Shown: positions 25,396 to 33,395 of the stretch, one piece after another
How the letters are laid out: each line of letters starts with the position of its first letter
How positions within the stretch are numbered: the first letter of the stretch is position 1
From: Ignavibacteria bacterium
Lineage (GTDB): Bacteria > Bacteroidota > Ignavibacteria > Tepidaquicellales > OLB5
NCBI GenBank assembly: GCA_019912545.1
Contig: JAIOIK010000177.1
Coordinates: 1 to 39,050, forward strand
Length of the DNA stretch: 39,050 nucleotides
Direction of reading: 5' to 3'
Notes under the pieces: model-generated
Database searches by the model: none
The model's input: only the letters and a program-made list of their open reading frames with translations
What the model was told of the DNA's origin: nothing
Program-made: the position numbers and the translations under genes

Positions 25396-27276
25396 CTATT
25401 TAACCAGGATCATTTTCTTGGTATCGGTAAAATCACCCGCTAATACCCTGTAGAAATATATTCCGCTTGAAAATCCTGATGCATTCCAGTCAACCTGGTA
25501 TGAACCGGGCTGTAACTGGCCCTCAAGAAGAGTCTCTACCACACGGCCAAGCATATCAAATACTACAACTTTGACTGCAGAATTTACTGGAATATCAAAA
25601 TTTATCTTCGTAGCCGGATTAAACGGATTAGGATAATTTTGCTGCATCCTGTATGCCGTTGGGATATTTGTTCCAAGCTGATGAACTCCGATTACATTAA
25701 ATGAAGTCATATAAAAATTTATAGTATCCGGGTTAAAGCTACCAAGTGTTACACTCTTCTCAACCTGTCGGTAGCCCATTCTGTCACAAATCATTCTGTA
25801 GTTTGCCTGTGAAAGATTATTTACATCATAAGGCCCGTTTAACCGCGAAATACTGAATCCCTTGAATTCATTGCCTTCCATTGCATAAACAATTGCACTT
25901 TGCAGGCCGCCCGTTTCCGGTGGGGCAACATACACACCGCCGCCGATATAACCGTTTCCTCCGCTGCCGGAAATGCTGAATGCCCTGATGTTTATATTGA
26001 ATAAATTATTATTTGCATACAATGTGTTAGAGGCAGTCCAGCTGATAGTACCAACATTATTTCCGGCATAGTATGTCGGAACAAACTTTGGAGGCATCTG
26101 AATTTCTTCATCTTCATCATTTGGATATGCCATAATATCCACACTGTCATTAGGAATATTTCTGAGTATGTAATCACCATTAGACTGAATAGATGCCGTA
26201 TCAATTACCCGTACCGAGTTTGTAACAGGATCGAATCTTAAAGCCTTAACCATACCGCGCGTAACTGCCTGCCCGTTTGGCGTGGTAACTCTTCCGGCAA
26301 TTGCGAATGGCGCCTCAAGCACTCCTCCGTTTTGTGTTTTTTGAACTGATCCTGACTTTCCGGAAGTATAACCAAGGTTATACTTTACAAAATAAACTGA
26401 GAGCAGATCATCAAAAGTGCTGGATTGCTGTGAATTCCATATCGCACTTCCATTTGTAGTTTTCAAAATAATACCATCTTCGCCAACTGCATAACCGATC
26501 TGATCATTCCAAAAATGAACCGAGTTAAGATCTTTGTTAACGATTCCCTGCTGAGACCATGTTTCGCCGCTATTTGATGATTTAAATATTACACCTGAAG
26601 ACCCGAATTCATAGCCGCCTACTGCATACCCAATACTTGCCGTTGGGAAATAAATGCTTCTGAAGTCTATATCAGCCGTAGAGGGTGATACTTCATACCA
26701 AGAGAGCCCGCCATTTATAGTTTTGAAAATTATTCCGGAATAAGCGTCATGCATCTTTCCGCCGGCGATAAATCCTGTTGTGGGGTTTACAAAGTAAACA
26801 GAGTTAAACTTATTTTCATACAGACTTACGAACTGGATGTCCCATGAAACACCTGCATTTGTAGTTTTCACTATCTTACTGTTCATACCTACGCCAAAGC
26901 CTGTGTTTTTATCTGCGAAGTAAACGGAATTTATAGCAGTCTGATTCAGATCAACCCAGTTGATGCCGCCGTTTGTTGTTTTATGGATCGTGCCTTCAGA
27001 AATATAGCCTGTGTATTCATCGTGAAAGTATATTGAAGAACCGCTGAAGGAATTTGATATCACCAGCCAGTTCCTGCCCGCATCTAATGTTTTTAAGATT
27101 ATGCCATTTCCAGCCATGTAACCAACACTGGCATTAACAAAAAAGATCGATTTGAGTACGTTACTTGTGCCTGATTGCAAAGGGTACCAGCCATTCTGGG
27201 CTTTGAGGCTGCAACCAAAAGTAAATAGAATGGCAACGATAAGGACGTTGAAATATTTTATGTACTTTTTGTTCAT
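25396..27276 (-). CDS. Secreted YCF48/BNR-repeat beta-propeller protein with T9SS sorting domain
   Basis: 626 residues. After a signal peptide (MNKKYIKYFNVLIVAILFTFG, with a Cys in FGCSLKAQ that could be a lipobox) come about seven YCF48-like repeats (~30-320), each built as IxFxNxxxGYxxGxxGxIxKTTxGGxxW, for example SIFFVNASVGYMAGNGIILK and SVHFWNDQIGYAVGEDGIIL. They should close into a beta propeller. Then a carboxypeptidase-regulatory-like beta domain (~325-400, AIAGRVTTPNGQAVTRGMVK), a further beta region, and the sorting domain AYRMQQNYPNPFNPATKINF to DTKKMILVK. The ribosome binding site AGAGG lies 6 bp from the ATG. Binding partner unknown. Confidence 0.9.
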   Translation of the reverse strand: MNKKYIKYFNVLIVAILFTFGCSLKAQNGWYPLQSGTSNVLKSIFFVNASVGYMAGNGIILKTLDAGRNWLVISNSFSGSSIYFHDEYTGYISEGTIHKTTNGGINWVDLNQTAINSVYFADKNTGFGVGMNSKIVKTTNAGVSWDIQFVSLYENKFNSVYFVNPTTGFIAGGKMHDAYSGIIFKTINGGLSWYEVSPSTADIDFRSIYFPTASIGYAVGGYEFGSSGVIFKSSNSGETWSQQGIVNKDLNSVHFWNDQIGYAVGEDGIILKTTNGSAIWNSQQSSTFDDLLSVYFVKYNLGYTSGKSGSVQKTQNGGVLEAPFAIAGRVTTPNGQAVTRGMVKALRFDPVTNSVRVIDTASIQSNGDYILRNIPNDSVDIMAYPNDEDEEIQMPPKFVPTYYAGNNVGTISWTASNTLYANNNLFNINIRAFSISGSGGNGYIGGGVYVAPPETGGLQSAIVYAMEGNEFKGFSISRLNGPYDVNNLSQANYRMICDRMGYRQVEKSVTLGSFNPDTINFYMTSFNVIGVHQLGTNIPTAYRMQQNYPNPFNPATKINFDIPVNSAVKVVVFDMLGRVVETLLEGQLQPGSYQVDWNASGFSSGIYFYRVLAGDFTDTKKMILVK

Positions 27277-27356
27277 TATAACCTCTTTAAATTATATTTG
27301 ACAAGCCGCTTGAAAATCCAGAACATGGCTGCCTATTTCCATAAGATAATAGTTAT

Positions 27357-27431
27357 TTATAGAATTATCAGTAGAAAAATTACTAACATTATAACTACTA
27401 TCTGGACGCCTTGGAGGCTGTTTATCATCAT
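27357..27431 (-). CDS. Possible tiny single-helix membrane peptide
   Basis: A 24-codon frame, MMINSLQGVQIVVIMLVIFL and then LIIL and stop, that is almost entirely one hydrophobic helix. It follows the 26-codon frame at 27456-27536 on the same strand. TCAGAGAAA sits directly ahead of the ATG as a weak ribosome binding site. Two consecutive frames of this kind in 180 bp of DNA with no other content are unusual, but random AT-rich DNA gives hydrophobic codons easily, so confidence is low. Confidence 0.3.
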   Translation of the reverse strand: MMINSLQGVQIVVIMLVIFLLIIL

Positions 27432-27455
27432 TTTCTCTGAAAATTAGCTATTTTA

Positions 27456-27536
27456 TTAAATAATCAACAATAACAGCAGGAATACGAAAAATAAGCTAAT
27501 TATTCCGGTAACCGAAAATTTAATTTTAAATTCCAT
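27456..27536 (-). CDS. Possible tiny single-helix membrane peptide directly after the TrmB-like gene
   Basis: A 26-codon frame starts 1 bp after the stop codon of the TrmB-like gene: MEFKIKFSVTGIISLFFVFL and then LLLLII. It has a basic first segment followed by a 17-residue hydrophobic helix, the layout of small membrane peptides that bind a larger partner. No Shine-Dalgarno is present, so it would depend on translational coupling with the upstream gene. Existence is inferred only from the reading frame and its placement. Confidence 0.35.
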   Translation of the reverse strand: MEFKIKFSVTGIISLFFVFLLLLLII

Positions 27537-27537
27537 A

Positions 27538-28368
27538 TTATTTATATTTTTTGTTATATTCTTCAAGTGATAATGACTTTTCCCAGTAATACGTAAACAA
27601 ATCACTCATATGTGCTGCATAATCTACATTCCTGATAATGAGATCGGCCAGCTTATGTTTGGGCACAGATTTATCTGCGGATAAGTTTATAAAAACATTT
27701 TCAGAATCAAAAACCGTAATGTTCGGAATTTTGAATTCAGCAAGCCTTACTTTCTCTCCGCCCTTGGCAAACAATTCACATGCTTTGTAAAGCTCTGCAT
27801 TATCAGTCTGACTCTCGCCAAGCTGGTAAATTGACCGAATCTCTCCACCATTGCTTATGAACTTCCTTGCATCCTCACTCAACTCGTCAACTGCAATACG
27901 CCTGGGGCTGTACATGCCGCAAATGCTCTGTTTAGAGCTATTCACAAGCTCTACGTACTTGGCAACTCTATGCTTGTTGAATCCCCTTATAAGCTGAATG
28001 TTCTTATCCGGACCCTCAGTCTTTGCTGATTCTGCCTTATAGATATTCTGCATTTGTGAAAATGTTTCAGTAAGGCTTTCCATTTTATAAGCGAAGCTCT
28101 TCTTGTGATCGCTGATTATTTTGTCAAGAATGATGGCTGGGTCAATGATCTGGTAATTTAAGATCGTATTTGTTTCTATTTCGTTACAATAGCCTTTTTC
28201 AACAAATGATTTCAGTATATCATATATCGAGTTCCTTATGATACCGGCTTCCTTTGCAATTTCGGAAGCGCTCATTGCGATACCACTAAGCAATACTATA
28301 AGTACTTTGGATTCATATTCCTTGAATCCAAGTGACTTTAATCTTTCTATCAGAATTTCGTTTTTCAA
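27538..28368 (-). CDS. TrmB-like transcriptional regulator
   Basis: 276 residues. The N-terminal winged helix is of TrmB type: LIERLKSLGFKEYESKVLIV, SASEIAKEAGIIRNSIYDIL, SFVEKGYCNEIE, then a coiled-coil linker (residues ~80-115) and a C-terminal effector-like domain (~125-235, LIRGFNKHRVAKYVELVNSS, ISNGGEIRSIYQLGE, NITVFDSENVFINLSAD) similar to the PLD-like sensor part of TrmB proteins. These regulate sugar or other metabolic genes, mostly in archaea; the ligand here is unknown. The start is a TTG that touches a 31-bp palindrome overlapping the -10 box, so autoregulation is likely. It is preceded by a clear TTGACA promoter and may be followed by two tiny membrane peptides. Confidence 0.85.
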   Translation of the reverse strand: MKNEILIERLKSLGFKEYESKVLIVLLSGIAMSASEIAKEAGIIRNSIYDILKSFVEKGYCNEIETNTILNYQIIDPAIILDKIISDHKKSFAYKMESLTETFSQMQNIYKAESAKTEGPDKNIQLIRGFNKHRVAKYVELVNSSKQSICGMYSPRRIAVDELSEDARKFISNGGEIRSIYQLGESQTDNAELYKACELFAKGGEKVRLAEFKIPNITVFDSENVFINLSADKSVPKHKLADLIIRNVDYAAHMSDLFTYYWEKSLSLEEYNKKYK

Positions 28369-28398
28369 TATTGCTGTAGTTTTAAACTACTGCAATAT
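28368..28398 (-). promoter_or_regulatory. Palindromic operator at the TrmB-like gene
   Basis: Arms ATATTGCTGTAGTTT (28368-28382) and AAACTACTGCAATAT (28384-28398) are inverted copies with one mismatched pair around a single central T. The palindrome covers the -10 box and ends on the first base of the start codon, a placement typical of a repressor site. Confidence 0.65.
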
Positions 28399-28422
28399 AG
28401 TATATTTTTAAAGGCTTGTCAA
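28394..28422 (-). promoter_or_regulatory. Sigma-70-type promoter of the TrmB-like gene
   Basis: On the minus strand TTGACA (plus 28417-28422) is separated by exactly 17 bp from TATATT (plus 28394-28399). The -35 box is a full consensus match and the -10 box matches five of six bases. The palindromic operator begins within the -10 box. Confidence 0.75.
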
Positions 28423-28471
28423 GTTATATAATTAGATAATCAATCTGTTACTTAAGTTACGTATTATCAAT

Positions 28472-28496
28472 AAAAAAAGGGCATATAATACGCCCA
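28472..28496 (-). terminator. Intrinsic terminator of the candidate small RNA
   Basis: On the minus strand GGGCGTA pairs with TATGCCC (a 7-bp stem with one G-U pair, 3-nt loop) and is followed by TTTTTTT. In the opposite direction the G-U pair becomes an A-C mismatch and no T-tract follows, so it acts on the minus strand. Confidence 0.85.
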
Positions 28497-28621
28497 TTTC
28501 TATGATTTGCTGTAAATACGAAACGCAGCCGCTGAACTGCAGTGATCTTAATTGTTTCTCCCGCCCTTCGAAAGAGAACAACCTACCAAGACAGTAGCTG
28601 CTGCGTTTGTAATATCAAAAC
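28472..28621 (-). ncRNA. Candidate ~150-nt small RNA with own promoter and terminator
   Basis: A promoter (TTGATA-N17-TATAAC) predicts a start near 28621 on the minus strand, and the U-tract terminator ends it at 28472. Between them the RNA folds as one long imperfect rod: closing stem AACGCAGC / GCTGCGTT (plus 28600-28607 with 28522-28529), continued by GCT-ACTG / CAGT-TC-AGC, then TCTT / AAGA across an internal loop, and an apical stem TTGTTCTC / GAGAAACAA around a TTTCGAAGGGCGG tip. There is no reading frame of note. A closed rod with internal bubbles is reminiscent of 6S RNA, whose Bacteroidota forms are diverged, but this one is short and I cannot assign the family. It could instead be the 3' end of the T9SS cargo transcript that stops at 28726. 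Confidence 0.5.
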
Positions 28622-28627
28622 AAAAAT

Positions 28628-28656
28628 GTTATAATTTTTGTCCCAACAAATATCAA
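28628..28656 (-). promoter_or_regulatory. Sigma-70-type promoter in front of the candidate small RNA
   Basis: On the minus strand TTGATA (plus 28651-28656) and TATAAC (plus 28628-28633) are spaced by 17 bp, each one base off consensus. It lies 70 bp after the stop codon of the upstream T9SS gene and has no protein-coding gene directly downstream, which is the argument for a separate RNA gene. Confidence 0.6.
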
Positions 28657-28725
28657 GGAACATTTAACTCAGTACTTTGAAGCTTCATCTCACTTATTAA
28701 ACCGTGAATGATATAATTTGTTTCA

Positions 28726-30456
28726 TTACTTTATCAAAACCATTTTCATGGTACTTCTGAAATCCCCTGTCGAAGATCCGGCTTGACGGATTTCCATCAT
28801 GTAGAAGTAAACACCGCTTGGAAATCCCGACGCATTCCATGATGTTTTGTATGTTCCTGGTTTCAAATTTTCACTTACCAGTTTAGTAATCTCTTTACCT
28901 CTTACATCAAATACAGTGATCTTCACAAAACTTTCTTTGGCAACATCAAAATTAATCCCTGTTTGCGGATTGAAAGGATTTGGATAATTTTGAGAAAGTG
29001 AAAATTTACCGGGCACCAAAGTTGAAATTGTCTGTATCCCGATAATATTAATATCTCCAAAATCATCATAGTAATGATACCATGCAGAATCCGTCATAGA
29101 AAGCATCGTGCATACATTCTGGAAATTATCTCCGCCCTGCGCAGAGATCACAGTTCCAATTACAAACACCTGGGTATCGCTGCTGTTCATGGTAAACGGT
29201 CCTGAAGACTGGATTAATCTTCTGTCCTGTGAACTGCTATCGTACCAGCCAACTCTGGAACATGCATTTCCGGTGTACTGGTATTTTGTCGGCAATCCGG
29301 TAACATAATTAATTTTAGGGTTACCACAAAGATCAAAGCCCTTTAACAAATTATACCCGCCGCCGGCAGAATCCGGATCATTCCAACAAGGATTTGTTGA
29401 CGCACCGATAACAAAAACATTAGAAGTCATACCAAGCAGCTTATAACCTACCATGTTACTATAAGGCAAGTGAGCAGTATCATTACTATTGCCTGTAAAT
29501 TTTACAGGACTTTGTAACATCTTGTTACCTAACGTCGGGGGATTGGTACCGTAATTACAATCATTATTATCTGCATTATATATAAATGCAACATTCCTTG
29601 CAGAATCAGTACCGCCGGCATCATCACCGGCTCCACAGCTTCCGGATCCAATATCTACATCATTGATATATCCAATATATGTACTATCCCAAACAGAACT
29701 GCTCTTGTTAATTATTCTGAATTTCAGAAAATACATGTCTTTTAATGGCAACTGATCAAACATAAATGCCAATTGATGAATTTCCACTCCCATGGGTATC
29801 GTACCTCCGGGCAAACTGATTTGAGCCAGATGCGTATTGTTTGTACAATTTGTATAATCCATATAGACCATGTAAGAAAGCACATCAGGCCTTGCAGTTG
29901 ATCCGTTGCCAATACCCGGCCTGTCGCCATCCCATGCCGCCTGGTATCCCGGAATTCCATTTAATTCAGCATACGGCGCCCCAAGGTTTACCGGCCACGC
30001 GGCCCATGAATCATATGTGATCGAATACATCCGCCCGCCTGCCATTACTACTCTTATGCCGCCGTTTACCAAACCAATATCAGTTAAATTAACCTGGTAT
30101 CCCCTCCAGAGAGCGTCACTGCATACCGATGGCGGTGGCACCTGCCCTAAGACTGGAATGTTACCGGGAGAGTAGTGAGAAGCATACCAGCTTGCTGCCA
30201 TTCTCAGCTCACCGCCCACTTTCGCACCTATCCAGATACCGGAAGCAAAATCAGCAGTTTTTCTGGTTAGCGAAGATACAGGCCAAACAAGGCCTGCATC
30301 AGGAGAAGGAAATGATATCAAATCATAGTTCATAATTCCGTTTGTACTGAATGAAACATTAATGTTATTACCCTGCATAAAAAAGGTCTGAACCGGCGCA
30401 AGGCTCTGCGAAAAAGCTATGGATGAAATTATGAGAATTAAAAGTATTGCTTTCAT
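28726..30456 (-). CDS. Large secreted protein with T9SS sorting domain
   Basis: 576 residues: a signal peptide (MKAILLILIISSIAFSQSLA), a ~450-residue region of unknown fold, and the Por sorting domain (KFSLSQNYPNPFNPQTGINF, VKITVFDVRGKEITKL, LKPGTYKTSWNASGFPSGVY, ending STMKMVLIK). The body begins with FFMQGNNINVSFSTNGIMNY and contains DGDRPGIGNGSTARPDVLSY and YIGYINDVDIGSGSCGAGDD, Gly- and Asp-rich loops that may bind calcium. This style is widespread in Ignavibacteria as long surface proteins without assigned function. GAGGAG lies 10 bp upstream of the ATG, and a TATTTTTG box about 50 bp upstream (plus 30507-30514) may be part of its promoter. No neighbours on the same transcript. Confidence 0.88.
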   Translation of the reverse strand: MKAILLILIISSIAFSQSLAPVQTFFMQGNNINVSFSTNGIMNYDLISFPSPDAGLVWPVSSLTRKTADFASGIWIGAKVGGELRMAASWYASHYSPGNIPVLGQVPPPSVCSDALWRGYQVNLTDIGLVNGGIRVVMAGGRMYSITYDSWAAWPVNLGAPYAELNGIPGYQAAWDGDRPGIGNGSTARPDVLSYMVYMDYTNCTNNTHLAQISLPGGTIPMGVEIHQLAFMFDQLPLKDMYFLKFRIINKSSSVWDSTYIGYINDVDIGSGSCGAGDDAGGTDSARNVAFIYNADNNDCNYGTNPPTLGNKMLQSPVKFTGNSNDTAHLPYSNMVGYKLLGMTSNVFVIGASTNPCWNDPDSAGGGYNLLKGFDLCGNPKINYVTGLPTKYQYTGNACSRVGWYDSSSQDRRLIQSSGPFTMNSSDTQVFVIGTVISAQGGDNFQNVCTMLSMTDSAWYHYYDDFGDINIIGIQTISTLVPGKFSLSQNYPNPFNPQTGINFDVAKESFVKITVFDVRGKEITKLVSENLKPGTYKTSWNASGFPSGVYFYMMEIRQAGSSTGDFRSTMKMVLIK

Positions 30457-30960
30457 AGGAAATGCTCCTCACTAGGGTTGTATTTTTAGAGGACTTATTG
30501 TATGTACAAAAATAAAAAACGCAAATAGTATTAAAATTGACTTTTGTCATAAAACCGTGACTGAGGCAGATCCCGTAATTACCTCCGTTGACGCCTGATT
30601 GGATCAAAACCTCAGCCATGGGAAAAAAAACTGTAAGAGAGATAGAATTATTATTAATACAAGCAAATTTACTTCGTAATGCAAACTTGTCATCTGCTAA
30701 AAAATCATACTTTATGTAATTATCGATAACCGGAGAATTCATTTTTATACTTTAAGTTGTAAACTGTAATGATCTCAATGTAAAAATAGCATATAAAGTG
30801 CCCCTATGCAAAGATTTTTAAATGGTTTTGTTAAAAGTAATTTCAGATATTTGAGCAGTTCAAATTGGCTGTTTTATGCCAAATTTACATTGTAGCCCCG
30901 TATTTTTCATGACAGAATACGCGATTTGTTAAATCATAAAAGTCTATCTTTCTTTCAAAA
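30457..30960. other. Long divergent intergenic region with one structured element
   Basis: The 504 bp between the divergent T9SS gene and the 30961 gene hold no credible coding frame. They contain the TATTTTTG box noted for the cargo gene and the nested inverted repeat at 30555-30621. The right half (30660-30960) is AT-rich and must contain the promoter of the plus-strand gene, but I cannot pick a convincing one. Confidence 0.5.
30555..30621. repeat. Nested inverted repeat, possible structured RNA or terminator
   Basis: CCGTGACTGAGG (30555-30566) pairs with CCTCAGCCATGG (30610-30621) over 12 positions with one wobble and one mismatch. Inside, GATCC (30569-30573) pairs with GGATC (30601-30605), and a CGT...ACG pair lies inside that. 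On the minus strand it is followed by TTTTATGAC, on the plus strand by GGAAAAAAAAC. It lies upstream of the probable promoter of the cargo gene, so it is not in that leader. Confidence 0.5.
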
Positions 30961-32394
30961 ATGAGGGAATCGAAGCTTACTGAAATGTTGAAGGGTATCA
31001 CGCCAGCAGAATACAGGAGATTTGGCGAATTCCTTAATTCCCCGTTTCACAATAAGAGCAGGAAAATAATTGAACTCTATGAGCTGATCGGGGAAGAGTA
31101 TGGCGAGTTTGATGCCAACAAAGTAACAAATGACAGGATAGCAAAATCAATTTTTACCGGCGAAGGGAACAAGGATCAGAATGTTAGAACTTTGATCAGC
31201 AACTTCACATCACTGCTTGAAGAATTCCTTATTCAGCTTGAGCTTAATAATAATAAAATGCAGTCTAATGTTTTTCTGCTGAGGTCTCTGAAAGAAAGAA
31301 ACATCCTTAAGACATTTGATATGCTCTCTAAGGAGATAATTGAATCAAATGAGAAAGATTTTAACAGGAATACTGATTACTATTATTATGATCTCACATT
31401 CAGGGAAATTGCGCTGAATTACCGCGGAGAAGATCTTGATCTAGACCTTGATAAGAGCTATTACGAGATGTCCGACAATACCGATTACATGTTTATTGTC
31501 ACCAAGCTCAAAATACTGAACTCTGTAATCAGCCGCAAAATACTGCCCGGTGCAAACCTGTACAAAAGCTTCTGGGGTGTTGAAGGTATTATTGAACATA
31601 TTGAGAAGAACATTGAGCATATTGAAAAATTTCACCCTATAATTTACTCTGAATACAAGATCTTAATGATGGCCCTGAAGCCGGATAAGACAAAGCACTT
31701 TCACGACCTTGAAAAAAGGGTCTTTCATAATATTAACAGTTACAAAGAGGCTGAGCTTGAACAGGTTTATTATTCGCTTTCGAACTATTGCGTGAACAAA
31801 ATAGCCCTTGGTGAAGAAAAATTTGTTAACGAGCTTTACAAAATTCATGTGAACCTGGAAAAATACGGATTCTACTCAAAGAACAAGAATATACAGTACA
31901 CTGATTTTATCGGAGTGCTTATATGCGGATTGAACCTTAAGCATGTGAAGTGGGCAGAATATTTTTTCAATACTTACAAAAGTAATATCGCAAGCGAATT
32001 CAAAAGAGATACAATAAATCTATCTTCTGCGCTTATTTCATTTTCAGATAAAAAGTATAAAGAAAGTATTACCAGCCTGAATAAAGTGGGTTACAAATAC
32101 TCGTACTTTTACCTGAAGTCAAAAGAAGTTTTGATAAGGGCTTATTATGAGCTTGGTGAGATTGAGACTCTGATAGCTGTAGTTGATGCAGCAAAGCATT
32201 ATATAAAAAGGCATAAAGACCTGCTGTCCATCCACTATGACCGGTATAATCTTTTCTTAAACTACATGACAAACCTAATTAAGCTTGATAAGAAGAAAAA
32301 GCCGGAGATAAAACAACTGATGAAAAGGCTTGATGAAAACAGGACAACAATTGCAAGGGAGTGGCTGATAGAAAAGATTATTGAATTGAAATAA
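30961..32394 (+). CDS. All-helical protein of unknown function
   Basis: 477 residues without signal peptide or membrane segments, predicted to be almost entirely helical. It begins with a Bacteroidota-style opening, LKGITPAEYRRFGEFLNSPF followed by HNKS, seen in a family of uncharacterised cytoplasmic proteins that look like degenerate TPR solenoids. Helix-hairpin pairs continue throughout (for example LISNFTSLLEEFLIQLELNN, YYSLSNYCVNKIALGEEKF, SYFYLKSKEVLIRAYYELGE). A short internal duplication, IEHIEKNIEHIEK, appears near residue 215. The C-terminus is strongly basic (KLDKKKKPEIKQLMKRL). A protein-binding role is plausible from the fold; no partner is indicated by context, as both neighbours are on the other strand or distant. 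Confidence 0.78.
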   Translation: MRESKLTEMLKGITPAEYRRFGEFLNSPFHNKSRKIIELYELIGEEYGEFDANKVTNDRIAKSIFTGEGNKDQNVRTLISNFTSLLEEFLIQLELNNNKMQSNVFLLRSLKERNILKTFDMLSKEIIESNEKDFNRNTDYYYYDLTFREIALNYRGEDLDLDLDKSYYEMSDNTDYMFIVTKLKILNSVISRKILPGANLYKSFWGVEGIIEHIEKNIEHIEKFHPIIYSEYKILMMALKPDKTKHFHDLEKRVFHNINSYKEAELEQVYYSLSNYCVNKIALGEEKFVNELYKIHVNLEKYGFYSKNKNIQYTDFIGVLICGLNLKHVKWAEYFFNTYKSNIASEFKRDTINLSSALISFSDKKYKESITSLNKVGYKYSYFYLKSKEVLIRAYYELGEIETLIAVVDAAKHYIKRHKDLLSIHYDRYNLFLNYMTNLIKLDKKKKPEIKQLMKRLDENRTTIAREWLIEKIIELK

Positions 32395-32424
32395 TACGGT
32401 CTTTTTGGTTTCGAAAATCAAATG

Positions 32425-32450
32425 CAGGTGTCTGCCTTGCCTGACACCAG
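32425..32450. terminator. Hairpin between convergent genes
   Basis: CAGGTGTC and GACACCAG bracket a TGCCTTGCCT loop between the stops of the 30961 gene (+) and fmt (-). The GGTGTC/GACACC stem is perfect over 6 bp. Plausible shared terminator, but without a T-tract. Confidence 0.4.
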
Positions 32451-32454
32451 ATAA

Positions 32455-33393
32455 TTAACTGGAATAAATCTTCTTAAATATTCCGTAATGCCCCGCTAGA
32501 AAATCCGCAGCATTCATCCGCTTTTTTCCTTCCAATTGAAGCTCTTTGACCTCGAGGAATTCATCAAGGCATGAAGCACACAATTTATCATCAAATATAA
32601 GAAGTCTTCCGGGTCCCTTTAGGCTATCTTTATGTATCTTTTCGGTTCGGAATATCTTAATGCTCTTTCCTTCGTGTATCGTGTAAGCTCCCGGAAATGG
32701 CGCAAGACCGCGGATAAAATTATATACATCATCTGACTGCTGTTCCCAGTCTATGAGGCAATCTTTCTTGAATATCTTTGGAGCGGGAGAGGCATCAAAA
32801 TCGTTCTGCTTACTGACCGTAGGCCTGCCGCCGGATCTATCTATCATATTTACTGTTGAATAAACTGTTAATGCTCCAAGTTCTTTTAATTTATCATGCA
32901 GGATGCCTGCATCATCTTCAGGCGAAATATCAATATAGTTTTGTTGAATGATATTCCCGGTATCAACTTTATCCTCAAGGAAAAAAGTAGTTACACCGGT
33001 TTCCTTTTCGCCTGTAATTATTGCCCAGTTTATCGGCGCCGCTCCTCTGAATTTAGGCAGAATCGAAGCGTGCAGATTGATTGAACCGTATTTAGGTATC
33101 CTGTAAATTTCTTTTGGCAGTATCCTGAAAGCTACAACAATAATAAGATCCGGATCAAGGGATTTTATCTCATTTACAAAATTCTTATCTGAAAGTTTGT
33201 CGGGCTGCAGGATATTTATTCCGTTATTCTGTTCTAATGCAAATTTCTTAATATCGCTGTAAGCAACTTTTAGTCCCCTGCCCTTTGGCTTATCGGGAGC
33301 TGTTACTACAGCAGAAATATTGTGATTTGTATTTAGCAGGATGTTAAGTGAGGGTACTGCAAATTCAGGAGTCCCCATGAAAATAATGTTCAT
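32455..33393 (-). CDS. fmt: Methionyl-tRNA formyltransferase
   Basis: Fmt formylates the initiator Met-tRNA using 10-formyltetrahydrofolate. 312 residues with the family landmarks: MNIIFMGTPEFAVPSLNILL at the start, VVTAPDKPKGRGLKVAYSDI, the catalytic region SINLHASILPKFRGAAPINW with the active-site Asn-x-His, VDTGNIIQQNYIDI with the catalytic Asp, and the C-terminal OB-like domain containing VYNFIRGLAPFPGAYT. It begins 2 bp after the stop of def on the same strand. The fmt-def pair adds and later removes the N-formyl group and is a very common operon. Confidence 0.97.
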   Translation of the reverse strand: MNIIFMGTPEFAVPSLNILLNTNHNISAVVTAPDKPKGRGLKVAYSDIKKFALEQNNGINILQPDKLSDKNFVNEIKSLDPDLIIVVAFRILPKEIYRIPKYGSINLHASILPKFRGAAPINWAIITGEKETGVTTFFLEDKVDTGNIIQQNYIDISPEDDAGILHDKLKELGALTVYSTVNMIDRSGGRPTVSKQNDFDASPAPKIFKKDCLIDWEQQSDDVYNFIRGLAPFPGAYTIHEGKSIKIFRTEKIHKDSLKGPGRLLIFDDKLCASCLDEFLEVKELQLEGKKRMNAADFLAGHYGIFKKIYSS

Positions 33394-33395
33394 GG

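Noticed and set aside
28472-28621. Assigning the candidate small RNA as 6S RNA
   Set aside because: The rod is shorter than known 6S RNAs and I cannot locate a convincing central bubble of the expected size; kept only as an unassigned ncRNA candidate.
30555-30621. A second TPP riboswitch
   Set aside because: Shares GGATCAAAACC-like words with the thiC aptamer but lacks the CTGAGA and GGGGTGC cores in the right order.
30368-30742. 124-codon minus-strand frame upstream of and overlapping the T9SS gene at 28726-30456
   Set aside because: Overlaps the start of a well-supported gene, reads through the nested inverted repeat, and shows no domain or ribosome binding site.
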